From Denitrificimonas caeni (GTDB taxonomy: Bacteria > Pseudomonadota > Gammaproteobacteria > Pseudomonadales > Pseudomonadaceae), in assembly GCF_905120345.1 (NCBI RefSeq), contig NZ_CAJHOA010000006.1:124001-188000 (forward strand): a DNA stretch of 64,000 nucleotides, given 5' to 3'. Numbering within the stretch: the first letter of the stretch is position 1; the number at the start of each line of letters is the position of its first letter. Below the pieces are notes generated by a model that did no database searches, had not been told where the DNA came from, and worked only from the letters and a program-made list of their open reading frames with translations. Of the stretch, positions 53,912 through 64,000 are shown piece after piece. The position numbers and the translations under genes are program-made.

Positions 53912-55420
53912 ATGACAGCTGTTCAAGTCCCAACCATTAAACTTCTTATCGATGGTCAGTTTGTTGAATCCAAAACTGAGCAATGGCGTGATGTGATCAA
54001 CCCCGCCACGCAAGAAGTGTTAGCTAAAGTTCCTTTTGCCACTGCCGAAGAAATTCATGCGGCCGTTGCCAGCGCTAAGAAAGCCTTTAAAACCTGGCGC
54101 AAAACCCCTATCGGTGCACGAGCACGTATTTTTCTTAAGTACCAGCAGCTGATCCGTGAAAACATGGCAGAACTGGCCGCCCTGTTAACTGCCGAGCAAG
54201 GCAAAACCCTAGCCGATGCTGAAGGCGATGTGTTTCGTGGCTTAGAAGTCGTAGAGCACGCGGCGGCGATTGGTAACCTACAATTGGGCGAGCTCGCCAA
54301 TAACGTCGCCAATGGCGTTGACACCTACACACTGCTGCAACCACTGGGTGTCTGTGCCGGTATTACTCCGTTCAACTTCCCCGCGATGATTCCACTGTGG
54401 ATGTTCCCAATGGCCATCGTCACCGGTAACACCTTTGTTCTTAAGCCATCTGAACAAGATCCAATGGTTACCATGCGTTTGGTTGAACTGGCTGTAGAAG
54501 CCGGTATCCCAGCAGGGGTACTCAACGTAATTCATGGCGGCCCCGATGCCGTCAACGGTATCTGTGATCACCAAGATATCAAAGCAGTCTCCTTTGTTGG
54601 TTCCACCCATGTCGGCACCCATGTCTACAATCGCTCATCATTGGCCGGTAAGCGTGTGCAGTGCATGATGGGCGCTAAAAACCACGGCGTGGTGATGCCT
54701 GATGCCAATAAAGAACAAACGCTGAATGCGATTGCCGGTGCGGCCTTTGGCGCCGCCGGTCAGCGCTGCATGGCGCTGCCAGTGATTGTATTGGTGGGCG
54801 AAGCACAAAGTTGGTTGCCAGAATTGGTCGCCAAAGCTAAAACGCTCAAAGTGAATGCCGGCTGCCAAGCAGGTACCGATGTGGGACCAGTGATTTCCAA
54901 GCAAGCCTTGGCACGGATTAGCGATCTGATTGAGAGCGGCGCCAGCCAAGGTGCACAGATGGATCTGGATGGTCGCAACCCAAGCGTGCCAGGTTTTGAG
55001 CAAGGCAACTTTGTTGGCCCCACTATCTTCTCTGGCGTAAACACCTCAATGCGTATTTACCAAGAAGAAATTTTTGGTCCAGTGTTGTGCGTGATGCAGG
55101 CTGACACGCTAGAGCAAGCCATTGAGCTGATTAATGCCAATCCTAACGGTAACGGTACCGCTATCTTTACTCGTTCGGGTGCCACCGCACGTCGCTTCCA
55201 AGAAGAGATTGATGTGGGCCAAGTGGGCATTAACGTACCAATTCCAGTACCGGTACCGATGTTCTCTTTCACTGGCTCACGCGCCTCTAAGCTGGGTGAT
55301 CTCGGTCCGTACGGCAAACAAGTGGTGCAGTTTTACACCCAAACTAAAACAGTCACCGCCCGTTGGTTTGATGAAGATGAAGCGGTTGGCGCACTCAACA
55401 CCACCATCAGCTTGAAATAA
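53912..55420 (+). CDS. mmsA: CoA-acylating methylmalonate-semialdehyde dehydrogenase
   Basis: A 502-residue aldehyde dehydrogenase. The family type is shown by [41 protein letters not shown], the NAD-binding [14 protein letters not shown], and the active-site cysteine in [11 protein letters not shown]. It oxidises methylmalonate semialdehyde (from valine) or malonate semialdehyde to propionyl-CoA or acetyl-CoA without the usual glutamate general base. First gene of the plus-strand arm mmsA-mmsB-hydrolase-acyl-CoA dehydrogenase. Confidence 0.95.
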   Translation: MTAVQVPTIKLLIDGQFVESKTEQWRDVINPATQEVLAKVPFATAEEIHAAVASAKKAFKTWRKTPIGARARIFLKYQQLIRENMAELAALLTAEQGKTLADAEGDVFRGLEVVEHAAAIGNLQLGELANNVANGVDTYTLLQPLGVCAGITPFNFPAMIPLWMFPMAIVTGNTFVLKPSEQDPMVTMRLVELAVEAGIPAGVLNVIHGGPDAVNGICDHQDIKAVSFVGSTHVGTHVYNRSSLAGKRVQCMMGAKNHGVVMPDANKEQTLNAIAGAAFGAAGQRCMALPVIVLVGEAQSWLPELVAKAKTLKVNAGCQAGTDVGPVISKQALARISDLIESGASQGAQMDLDGRNPSVPGFEQGNFVGPTIFSGVNTSMRIYQEEIFGPVLCVMQADTLEQAIELINANPNGNGTAIFTRSGATARRFQEEIDVGQVGINVPIPVPVPMFSFTGSRASKLGDLGPYGKQVVQFYTQTKTVTARWFDEDEAVGALNTTISLK

Positions 55421-55528
55421 GTCACTCCCGCCTGGCGCAACAGTCAGGCGGAGTTACTGCACTGAAGATTAAAATTTAACCTACTTAGCATCGACACTCG
55501 CAACAATCATAATAAGCGGAGATCAACC

Positions 55529-56416
55529 ATGCATATCGGATTTTTAGGCCTCGGCAATATGGGCAGTCCAATGGCCAGTAACCTACTTAAAGCAGGTTAC
55601 CAACTGAGCGTTTTTGACCTGTCCAGCAACGCCGTTAGCGAACTGGCAGAAAAAGGTGCACAAGCCTGCGCCTCAGTACAAGCGCTGGTGGCTGCCGCTC
55701 CTGATGTACTCATTACCATGTTACCGGCCGCTGTCCACGTTAAAGGTGTCTACCTTGGCAGTGAAGGTTTAATTGAGCAGCTGAGTCAACCAACCTATTT
55801 AATTGATTGCTCAACCATTGATCCGCACAGCGCACGTGAAGTGGCAAAAATTGCAAAAGAAGCGGGACACACCATGCTTGATGCACCGGTCTCCGGCGGC
55901 ACAACCGGCGCGCAAGCAGCGACCCTAACCTTTATGGTCGGTGCTGCAGCCGAAGATTTACAGCACATACAGCCGATCCTGCAAGCCATGGGCAAAAACA
56001 TTACCCATTGCGGTGATAGCGGTAATGGCCAAGTGGCAAAAGTCGCCAATAACATGCTACTGGGTATTTCCATGGTTGGTGTGGCTGAAGCGATGGCGCT
56101 GGGTGTGGCCTTAGGTATGGATGCCAAAGTCCTTGCTGGGATTATTAACACCTCCAGTGGTCGCTGCTGGAGTTCTGAAATCAATAACCCTTACCCAGAT
56201 GTTTTAGAGAACGCACCAGCCAGTCGCGGTTATAGTGGTGGTTTTGGTAGCGACTTAATGCTTAAAGACCTAGGCTTAGCCACAGAAGCGGCACGTCTCA
56301 GCAAGCAACCGGTGATGCTGGGCGCGGCGGCACAACAGCTCTATCAAGCCTTTAGCTTACAAGGCCACGGCAGCCTCGATTTTTCTGCCATTATCAAACT
56401 GTATTTAAAGGAGTGA
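55529..56416 (+). CDS. mmsB: 3-hydroxyisobutyrate dehydrogenase
   Basis: A 295-residue NAD-dependent beta-hydroxyacid dehydrogenase. The N-terminal Rossmann motif is IGFLGLGNMGSPMASNLLKAGY. DCSTIDPHSAREV and DAPVSGGTTGAQAATLTFMVG form the substrate loop, and the catalytic lysine is in GNGQVAKVANNMLLG. It oxidises 3-hydroxyisobutyrate to methylmalonate semialdehyde, the MmsA substrate. A hairpin (about 55424-55456) lies between the two genes; the next gene begins 5 bp after this stop. Confidence 0.95.
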   Translation: MHIGFLGLGNMGSPMASNLLKAGYQLSVFDLSSNAVSELAEKGAQACASVQALVAAAPDVLITMLPAAVHVKGVYLGSEGLIEQLSQPTYLIDCSTIDPHSAREVAKIAKEAGHTMLDAPVSGGTTGAQAATLTFMVGAAAEDLQHIQPILQAMGKNITHCGDSGNGQVAKVANNMLLGISMVGVAEAMALGVALGMDAKVLAGIINTSSGRCWSSEINNPYPDVLENAPASRGYSGGFGSDLMLKDLGLATEAARLSKQPVMLGAAAQQLYQAFSLQGHGSLDFSAIIKLYLKE

Positions 56417-56421
56417 TCGCC

Positions 56422-57492
56422 ATGCACGATCAGCATGCACTACTACTGACTGATGTTCGCAACCGAGTGGGTCACCTGACCCTCAATCGCGTCAGCGCGT
56501 TTAACGCGATTAATCTTGAGATGGTGCGCGGCATCCAACAACAACTGGATGAGTGGGCCGCTGATGAAGAAGTGGTTGCAGTGGTCTTGCGTGCCAACGG
56601 CGATAAAGCCTTTTGTGCCGGCGGTGATATTCGCGAACTCTATGCCAATGCAAAACAAGGCAACAGCTTAAACGCGACCTTCTTTAGCGAAGAATATGCG
56701 CTCGACCAATGGATTCATGCCTACCCTAAACCTATGATCGCGCTGATGGATGGTCTAGTTTTAGGCGGCGGTATGGGTCTGGCGCAAGGCGCAAGCTTTC
56801 GTATCGTCACCGAAAAAGCCCGTCTTGGCATGCCAGAAGTCAGTATTGGCTTCTTCCCTGATGTCGGCGGCAGCTACTTTCTCTCACGCTTGTCCGGTGA
56901 AATCGGCACCTATATGGGCGTGACTGGCAACCCCGTCGGCGCCGCTGATGCCTTGCAGCTCGGCTTGGCAGATTGGTTCTTACACCAAGAGCAAATCAGC
57001 GAACTGGATCGTTGCTTGGACACTATGCAATGGGGTCACTCTTCACAAGAAGCCATTCGTAGTTTATTGAATACCTTAGCCAGCAAACACGCGTCAGGCG
57101 CGCAATTGACCGCTGTACGCTCAGCCATTGATAAGCACTTTGCCCACCACTCGATCGCTGAAATTATCGCTTCATTAGCCAGCGAATCCGACGCCAGCAT
57201 TCAAGCATGGCGCGATGATATTTTAGCCACATTAAAGACGCGTTCACCTTTAGCCATGGCCACCACCTTAGAAATGCTGCGGCGCGGCAAGCAACTGTCC
57301 CTGGCTGACTGTTTCCGTCTGGAATATCACCTTGGTTCACAGTGGTTTACTAAAGGCGACTTTATGGAAGGGGTGCGCGCCCTGATTATTGATAAAGACA
57401 AAAACCCACAATGGCAGCCGGCAACCATCGAAGACTTAGAACACACAAAACTCGATGAGCTGTTTGCAGGCTTTAAAGCGCGCTCTGCGTAA
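56422..57492 (+). CDS. 3-hydroxyisobutyryl-CoA hydrolase
   Basis: A 356-residue crotonase-superfamily enzyme, longer than enoyl-CoA hydratases as expected for HIBYL-CoA hydrolases. Key blocks are FCAGGDIRELYANAKQG, IALMDGLVLGGGMGLAQGASFRIVTEKARLGMPEVSIGFFPDVGGSYFLSRL and FRLEYHLGSQWFTKGDFMEGVRALIIDKDKNPQW. It releases 3-hydroxyisobutyrate for MmsB. AAGGAG sits eight bases before the ATG at 56422; a GTG at 56413 overlaps that site and is not used. Confidence 0.9.
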   Translation: MHDQHALLLTDVRNRVGHLTLNRVSAFNAINLEMVRGIQQQLDEWAADEEVVAVVLRANGDKAFCAGGDIRELYANAKQGNSLNATFFSEEYALDQWIHAYPKPMIALMDGLVLGGGMGLAQGASFRIVTEKARLGMPEVSIGFFPDVGGSYFLSRLSGEIGTYMGVTGNPVGAADALQLGLADWFLHQEQISELDRCLDTMQWGHSSQEAIRSLLNTLASKHASGAQLTAVRSAIDKHFAHHSIAEIIASLASESDASIQAWRDDILATLKTRSPLAMATTLEMLRRGKQLSLADCFRLEYHLGSQWFTKGDFMEGVRALIIDKDKNPQWQPATIEDLEHTKLDELFAGFKARSA

Positions 57493-57521
57493 GCCAATGC
57501 GTGTATTAAAGGAATCTCACA

Positions 57522-58673
57522 ATGCATGATATCGAATTTTCTGAAGAGCAACGTATGATCCGTGATATGGCACGGGACTTTTCTAAAACAGAACTGGCAC
57601 CCAACGCCGCCACATGGGAAAAAGCCGGCTGGCTCGATGATGGCATGCTCAAGCAAATGGGCGAGCTGGGCTTTTTAGGCATGGTTGTGCCTGAAGAATG
57701 GGGCGGCTCCTATATCGACTACACGTGTTACGCTCTTGCCTTAGAAGAAATTTCAGTAGGCTGCGCAGCCACAGGCGCGGTGATGAGTATTCACAACTCA
57801 GTGGGTTGCACACCGATTCTCAACTGGGGTACTGAAGAGCAAAAGAAAGAGTGGATCCCGCAGTTAGCCTCAGGGCAGACGTTGGCGTGCTTCTGCTTAA
57901 CCGAACCACAGGCCGGATCAGAAGCCAATAATTTGCGCACCAAAGCGGTGGAAGATGGCGAGCACTGGGTGCTCAATGGCAGCAAGCAGTTTATTAGTAA
58001 TGCTAAACGTGCGGGCTTGGCCATTGTCTTTGCCGTGACTGACCCTGAGTTGGGTAAAAAAGGCTTGTCGGCGTTTTTAGTACCCACAGATACACCGGGC
58101 TTTGAAGTGGAGCGCATGGAGCAGAAAATGGGCTTACGCGCTTCTGATACCTGCGCGATTAGCTTGGTTAACTGCCGTATCCCTAAAGCAAATATGCTGG
58201 GTCCACGGGGTAAAGGCTTGGCTTTAGCGCTGTCTGGCTTAGAAGGTGGACGTTTAGGCATTGCTGCACAAGCCGTCGGTATTGCCCGTGCCGCTTTTGA
58301 AGCCGCGTTGATTTACGCTCGCGAGCGGGTACAGTTTGGCAAACCTATTGCTGAGCACCAAAGTATCGCGAATATGCTGGCTGATATGCATACGCAAATT
58401 AATGCGGCACGGCATATGATTCTCTATGCTGCGCGCTTGCGGACCGCTGGTCTGCCCTGCTTATCCGAAGCGTCACAGGCTAAACTATTTGCTTCGGAAA
58501 TGGCTGAAAAAGTCTGCTCCAAAGCCATTCAAATTCATGGTGGCTACGGTTATTTAGAAGATTACGCGGTAGAACGTCATTACCGTGATGCGCGTATCAC
58601 GCAAATTTATGAAGGCACCAGCGAAGTGCAGCGCATCCTTATTGCACGCCAATTGGCTGACTACCCTTTGTAA
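57522..58673 (+). CDS. Acyl-CoA dehydrogenase (isobutyryl/short branched-chain type)
   Basis: A 383-residue FAD enzyme with the normal three-domain acyl-CoA dehydrogenase layout. Signatures are [53 protein letters not shown] and the C-terminal [43 protein letters not shown], with the catalytic Glu in YEGTS. Context with mmsAB and HIBYL-CoA hydrolase suggests isobutyryl-CoA (valine) or 2-methylbutyryl-CoA (isoleucine) as substrate. Confidence 0.92.
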   Translation: MHDIEFSEEQRMIRDMARDFSKTELAPNAATWEKAGWLDDGMLKQMGELGFLGMVVPEEWGGSYIDYTCYALALEEISVGCAATGAVMSIHNSVGCTPILNWGTEEQKKEWIPQLASGQTLACFCLTEPQAGSEANNLRTKAVEDGEHWVLNGSKQFISNAKRAGLAIVFAVTDPELGKKGLSAFLVPTDTPGFEVERMEQKMGLRASDTCAISLVNCRIPKANMLGPRGKGLALALSGLEGGRLGIAAQAVGIARAAFEAALIYARERVQFGKPIAEHQSIANMLADMHTQINAARHMILYAARLRTAGLPCLSEASQAKLFASEMAEKVCSKAIQIHGGYGYLEDYAVERHYRDARITQIYEGTSEVQRILIARQLADYPL

Positions 58674-58699
58674 CCTAACCCACTTTTATCGCGCCCAAT

Positions 58700-58737
58700 A
58701 AAAAACGGCTACCCATCACTGAGTAGCCGTTTTTTTG
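58700..58737. terminator. Bidirectional terminator between the acyl-CoA dehydrogenase gene and groEL
   Basis: aaaaacggctac and gtagccgttttt arms with a 10-nt loop have A and T runs outside, so it is efficient on both strands. It ends the mms transcript and the converging groES-groEL transcript. Confidence 0.92.
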
Positions 58738-58770
58738 ATGCTTTAGAGCGTAATAGTAAGGTAAAAAACC

Positions 58771-60420
<1,650 letters not shown>

Positions 60421-60453
60421 TCAATTCTGTGTCATTAAACGCAAGGGTATAAA

Positions 60454-60747
60454 TTAAGCTTCAACAACCGCGAGAATCTCGCTTTCGCTCATTACCAGCA
60501 GTTCTTCGCCATCAACTTTAATAGCATTGCTACCAGAATAAGGACCAAAAACCACTTTATCGCCTACGCTTACTGCGATTGCACGTACGTCACCATTATC
60601 TAAAACGCGACCTGTACCAACGGCAACAATTTCGCCTTGGTTTGGTTTTTCAGCCGCTGAACCAGGTAGCACGATGCCACCGGCGGTTTTAGTTTCTTCT
60701 TCGCTGCGGCGGATTACCACACGGTCATGCAGAGGACGAAGCTTCAT
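60454..60747 (-). CDS. groES: Co-chaperonin GroES (Hsp10)
   Basis: A 97-residue co-chaperonin with [20 protein letters not shown] at the N-terminus, the mobile loop [30 protein letters not shown] and the C-terminal [14 protein letters not shown]. It caps GroEL. A GGGAGAG ribosome site lies upstream. The leader is about 130 nt, with the heat-shock promoter between this gene and fxsA. Confidence 0.99.
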   Translation of the reverse strand: MKLRPLHDRVVIRRSEEETKTAGGIVLPGSAAEKPNQGEIVAVGTGRVLDNGDVRAIAVSVGDKVVFGPYSGSNAIKVDGEELLVMSESEILAVVEA

Positions 60748-60886
60748 TGTCGATCTCTCCCAACGGGTTAGTTACATCAACCGATGTCACTCATCGGCAC
60801 GTTTATTAAGTCCGGCAAACCGGCGTGTACTGCGCCATAGGCACAATACACAATGATCTGCTAATGCAGAATTTGTAAGTGTTTGT

Positions 60887-60918
60887 TATATGCGGGCGCC
60901 TCTACGTATTTCAAGGGC
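60887..60918 (-). promoter_or_regulatory. Sigma-32 (RpoH) heat-shock promoter of groES-groEL
   Basis: On the minus strand CCCTTGAAA (-35) and CCCGCATATA (-10) are separated by about 13 bp between CTTGAA and CCCGCAT. This closely matches the consensus CTTGAAA-N13-15-CCCCATNT. No CIRCE inverted repeat is seen, so control is by sigma-32 rather than HrcA. Confidence 0.85.
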
Positions 60919-60956
60919 TGCCCTGATATTTTTTTACCAGAGGCGCAATGCAGCGC

Positions 60957-61427
60957 TTAAGGATCTTTACGCTCAAATTCGCCTTCAATGATCTGCGCGG
61001 GACGGTTTTCTGGACCGCGTCGCTGCTCAGTGTAGGTGCTGCTTTGCGTGTAGAACTGCTGCGATTGCGCAGGTCTTTGGGTCATATGCCGGCCAATACG
61101 ATTAATCAGCCACTGACGCGTGATGGGTAGCAAGCAAACTAGGCCCACCACATCACTGATAAAGCCGGGTAAAAACAACAAGCCACCAGCCACCACCAGC
61201 AACAAGCCGTTGAGCATTTCGCGGTTCGGCACTTCACCCTGCGCCATCCGTTGCCGCACACTTAATGCTGTGGTCAATCCCGCCAAGCGGATACAAAGCA
61301 CGCCCAACGCACCACTGGCCAAGACTAATAGCAAGGTTGCTGCTGCACCAATGCTTGAGCCAACACGAATCATCACAAACAGCTCTAACAATGGAAAAGC
61401 TAAAAACACTAAAAACAAACCACGCAT
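60957..61427 (-). CDS. fxsA: FxsA family membrane protein
   Basis: A 156-residue inner-membrane protein. Hydrophobic segments include GLFLVFLAFPLLELFVMIRV, AAATLLLVLASGALGVLCIR and LLLVVAGGLLFLPGFISDVVGLVCLLP, the conserved FxsA core (PG-FISD). The cytoplasmic tail is hydrophilic and Q/R-rich. E. coli FxsA is known for overcoming F-plasmid exclusion of phage T7; its native role is unclear. It lies directly upstream of groES on the same strand, as in enterobacteria. Confidence 0.9.
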   Translation of the reverse strand: MRGLFLVFLAFPLLELFVMIRVGSSIGAAATLLLVLASGALGVLCIRLAGLTTALSVRQRMAQGEVPNREMLNGLLLVVAGGLLFLPGFISDVVGLVCLLPITRQWLINRIGRHMTQRPAQSQQFYTQSSTYTEQRRGPENRPAQIIEGEFERKDP

Positions 61428-61521
61428 TATGCGTACCTTTACATGTGGATATAGTTACTTAATGCACCCTAACACATTCAATCTCAAGGGGCGCACCACT
61501 CAGATCATGTAACAAAATACA

Positions 61522-63069
61522 TCAAACGTCTTCGGCATTGACCCTATCCAAAGGACTGGAGTGTTCTTTACGTCGATCACTTCGCCACTGCCAAATAATA
61601 AAAACAATGGTAGGCAAACCCAAGACAGCACTGATTAGAAAGAACTGCTCATAACCAAACTTATCCACCAAGACGCCGGAATAGCCACCGATCAAGCGTG
61701 GCAATAACAACATTATTGAACTGAGCAAGGCATATTGCGTGGCAGAGAAACGCAGATTGGTCAAACTCGATAGATAGGCCACAAAGGCTGCGGTCGCTAA
61801 ACCAGCGCTAAAATTATCGCAGGAGATGGTGATGATCAACATATTGAGATCAGCCCCCATCCCTGCGAGCAGCACAAACATTAAGTTCGTCGCAGCAGAG
61901 GTGATTCCGCCAATCAATAGAATCGGCATAATGCCAAAACGCACAATCAGCACACCACCAATACCAGCACCGAGCAAGGTCATAATCAAACCAAAGACTT
62001 TACTGACGCCGGCAATTTGATCTTTGCTAAAGCCTTGGTCGATATAAAATACGTTCGCCATGACGCCCATCACTGTGTCTGACATACGATAGGTCGCCAC
62101 CAGTCCTAACAATAAAAACGCCTGCCAGCGGTAACGCACCACAAAGTCACTGACTGGCGTGAGCACCGGGGCAAGGCCTCTACGACCAATCGAGGACAAG
62201 CAAAATACCGTCAAGATGGTGTAGAGCAACGCGCGTAAAAAGGCTCGATCACTGTAGAAAAGATCATCCAGACCCGATTGCCCAGAGACTAACGCATGAA
62301 AATCAGTATGGTAAAACTGGGTCATCATCGCTGGCACCGAGATCAGCAACACCATCAACACCACCACAGAGATCAGTTGATGTCGCAACTTATAGCGGTT
62401 CACGGCCTCTTCAGTTTGCACGGCCAGCTCAGGTTCTTTCATCCATAAGGTGGTGAGTAAACCAGGCAACATCAGTAAGGCAAATAATAAGTAGGTGCTA
62501 GCCCAAGCAGCATGTCGATACTCCACGCCCGTTGAGCCAAACCATTCGGCAAAATATAAAGCACCGGCAGTGGCGAGCAGCGCTGCGACACGGTAACCGG
62601 CCATATAACTGGCCGCCAAAGCGGCTTGGCGAGTGTTATCGAGAATCTCTAAGCGATAGGCATCGACGGCAATGTCTTGCGTCGCCGAAGCAAAGGCCAC
62701 GAGTACAGCTAAGGCAATTAACACCGCCAAATGACTTTGTGGGTTACTCAGCGCCATACCGGCCAGACCAATAGCGACCAAGATTTGTGAAAAGACCAAC
62801 CAAGAGCGACGCCGACCTAAGCGCCCCAACAGGGGCAAACGCCATTGGTCGAGCAGCGGCGACCAGACCCATTTAAAAGCGTAGGCTAAACCGATTAAAC
62901 TGGCATAACCAATGGTTTCACGGGCTACGCCAGCTTCACGCAGCCAAACCGAAAGCGTAGAGAAAACCAGCATATAGGGTAAGCCGGCAGCAAAACCGAG
63001 TAGTAATAAGGCTAAGACGGCCGGATTAGAATAAGCCTGCAGGGCTGTACGCCAACTGTTATTGGACAT
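61522..63069 (-). CDS. ampG: AmpG-like muropeptide permease (MFS)
   Basis: A 515-residue polytopic protein with about 12-14 membrane segments. N-terminal AVLALLLLGFAAGLPYMLVFSTLSVWLREAGVARETIGYASLIGLAYAFKWVWSPLLDQWRLP is the AmpG/AmpG-like signature. ASATQDIAVDAYRLEIL follows. AmpG imports anhydro-muropeptides for cell-wall recycling and links to beta-lactamase induction. The upstream lytic transglycosylase in this window would make such products. Exact substrate is not proven; some genomes have two paralogues. Confidence 0.87.
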   Translation of the reverse strand: MSNNSWRTALQAYSNPAVLALLLLGFAAGLPYMLVFSTLSVWLREAGVARETIGYASLIGLAYAFKWVWSPLLDQWRLPLLGRLGRRRSWLVFSQILVAIGLAGMALSNPQSHLAVLIALAVLVAFASATQDIAVDAYRLEILDNTRQAALAASYMAGYRVAALLATAGALYFAEWFGSTGVEYRHAAWASTYLLFALLMLPGLLTTLWMKEPELAVQTEEAVNRYKLRHQLISVVVLMVLLISVPAMMTQFYHTDFHALVSGQSGLDDLFYSDRAFLRALLYTILTVFCLSSIGRRGLAPVLTPVSDFVVRYRWQAFLLLGLVATYRMSDTVMGVMANVFYIDQGFSKDQIAGVSKVFGLIMTLLGAGIGGVLIVRFGIMPILLIGGITSAATNLMFVLLAGMGADLNMLIITISCDNFSAGLATAAFVAYLSSLTNLRFSATQYALLSSIMLLLPRLIGGYSGVLVDKFGYEQFFLISAVLGLPTIVFIIWQWRSDRRKEHSSPLDRVNAEDV

Positions 63070-63100
63070 GGGTGACTGTTTTCATTGCTAAAGGCGCACT

Positions 63101-63436
63101 CTACTCGTTGGCAGCATCAGGCTGCCACTGATAATTGACTAATTTTACACGATCTTGCTCGACGAATATCCCTTCTAATCGTAAGCGCTGCCGTTGTTCG
63201 TCTCCGGCACGGGTGTTTTGCGGCAAGCTTAAGCGTCCGCCTGCAGCAACCACGCGATGCCAAGGCAGTTGAGTATCATCAGGTAATTGGCTGAGTACTC
63301 GGCCCACCCAACGCGCTAAGCCGGGATAACCGGCCATTTTAGCAAGCTGTCCATAAGTGACCAAGCGTCCTTCTGGGATCTTGGACAGCAGGATATACAA
63401 GATGATCCGCATCTGCTGTTTATTTTCTATATCCAT
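63101..63436 (-). CDS. Alkyltransferase-like (ATL) DNA-repair protein
   Basis: A 111-residue protein homologous to the C-terminal DNA-binding domain of O6-alkylguanine-DNA alkyltransferase (IPEGRLVTYGQLAKMAGYPGLARWVGRVLS, LPWHRVVAAGGRLSLP). The reactive cysteine of the PCHRV motif is tryptophan (PWHRV), so it cannot transfer an alkyl group. Such ATL proteins bind alkylated bases and pass them to nucleotide excision repair. A weak AGGG lies before the ATG; a second Met eight codons in is possible. Confidence 0.9.
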   Translation of the reverse strand: MDIENKQQMRIILYILLSKIPEGRLVTYGQLAKMAGYPGLARWVGRVLSQLPDDTQLPWHRVVAAGGRLSLPQNTRAGDEQRQRLRLEGIFVEQDRVKLVNYQWQPDAANE

Positions 63437-63534
63437 GACTGAACCCTATTTTTTATTATGTGTCTATTACTGCATAACGCTAAACTATGCACTGTACAAC
63501 ACTTCTGATTTTTTCTAATTTCGAGCTTTTTATT

Positions 63535-64000
63535 ATGCGTGTTTTCACTGTGTGTGCTTTTATTGTGGGGTTTTCATTTTCTCTATCTGCGCAAGCGGAT
63601 ACGGTATGGCTTAAAAATGGTGATCGTCTGACGGGCCGTATTGTGCTGTTAGATAGCGGCAAACTGTTACTAGACACTGATTATGCCAATACCATTACGC
63701 TAAATATTAACAAAATTGCGACCCTAGAATCTGAGCAACCCCTGCTGGTTAAGTTGGATAAATTTACCAGCGAGTCAAGTAAGTCGTTACGACCCGCGCC
63801 GGAAGGCAATGTCACTCTAATCAATGGGGACACACCTAAAACCATTGCTTTGACTGATATTGAGCAATTGATGACACCTAAACCGATTATTGAGGATTTA
63901 CGCTGGAAAGGCTCGATTAGTTTTTCGGCTGATTACAAGAAAAAAGAAAATAACAGCGAGGATTATGGCCTCGATGTCAGCACCGAGCTTCGACACGGTT
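63535..64000 (+). CDS. YdiY/DUF481-like outer-membrane protein, N-terminal part
   Basis: The frame is open to the right edge, giving 155 residues. MRVFTVCAFIVGFSFSLSAQ then AD is a signal peptide. The following TVWLKNGDRLTGRIVLLDSGKLLLDTDYANTITLNINKIATLES is the small beta-domain usually found at the N-terminus of DUF481/YdiY-like proteins. WKGSISFSADYKKKENNSEDY is probably the start of the beta-barrel. An in-frame ATG at 63487 would add 16 residues before the signal peptide and is less likely. Function unknown. Confidence 0.8.
   Translation, partial: MRVFTVCAFIVGFSFSLSAQADTVWLKNGDRLTGRIVLLDSGKLLLDTDYANTITLNINKIATLESEQPLLVKLDKFTSESSKSLRPAPEGNVTLINGDTPKTIALTDIEQLMTPKPIIEDLRWKGSISFSADYKKKENNSEDYGLDVSTELRHG

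Overview
This window reads as an unbroken stretch of chromosome from a gammaproteobacterium of the Pseudomonadaceae or a close relative. The evidence is gene order. A PP0621-like small protein sits before pilS-pilR. The rpsB-to-rnhB envelope/translation block is present. The imelysin / di-heme protein / imelysin / DUF1513 iron cluster matches the PA4370-PA4373 type. A valine/isoleucine catabolic cluster of pseudomonad type is also present. Base composition looks moderate rather than GC-rich, unlike P. aeruginosa. The cell appears to be flagellated and to have type IV pili. I saw no insertion sequences, prophage, CRISPR array, tRNA or rRNA genes.

Layout. 0-2.7 kb: the complete EF-P lysylation set (epmB partial, efp, epmA) and periplasmic cyclophilin ppiA. 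2.7-5.65 kb: flgBCDE on the minus strand behind a sigma-54 promoter. 5.8-9.6 kb: a YtoQ-family protein, the Mrp/ApbC Fe-S carrier and metG. 9.8-11.9 kb: a secreted alpha/beta hydrolase overlapping an MlaA-like protein. 12.2-26.6 kb: a long minus-strand block reading rpsB-tsf-pyrH-frr-uppS-cdsA-dxr-rseP-bamA-skp-lpxD-fabZ-lpxA-lpxB-rnhB, covering ribosome and elongation factors, isoprenoid and phospholipid precursors, outer-membrane assembly and lipid A. 26.9-35.2 kb (plus): xseA, an MscS-type channel, PP0621-pilS-pilR, a zinc-ribbon protein, a META lipoprotein and an M18 aminopeptidase. 35.2-40.4 kb (minus): the iron-linked imelysin cluster with a promoter and probable Fur site. 40.5-47 kb: glyA, ettA, arfA, a lytic transglycosylase and a DUF2333 protein. 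47-58.7 kb: branched-chain amino-acid and acyl-CoA catabolism as two divergent arms with AraC and LysR regulators. 58.7-64 kb: groES-groEL behind a sigma-32 promoter, fxsA, an AmpG-like permease, an alkyltransferase-like protein and the start of a DUF481 outer-membrane protein.

Most of the window is housekeeping. The most interesting item is a small gene at 44177-44344 that I identify as arfA, the backup ribosome-rescue factor. It carries an intrinsic terminator inside its own reading frame, before the stop codon. Its mRNA would therefore be non-stop, which is the known tmRNA-sensing logic of this family. Other points worth a look are the EpmA/EpmB-type EF-P system in a Pseudomonas-like background, an MlaA homologue without a lipidation cysteine, flgBCDE cut off from the rest of the rod/hook genes, a 15-bp tandem duplication at the end of the META lipoprotein gene, and a 12-bp inverted repeat between the LysR gene and mmsA.
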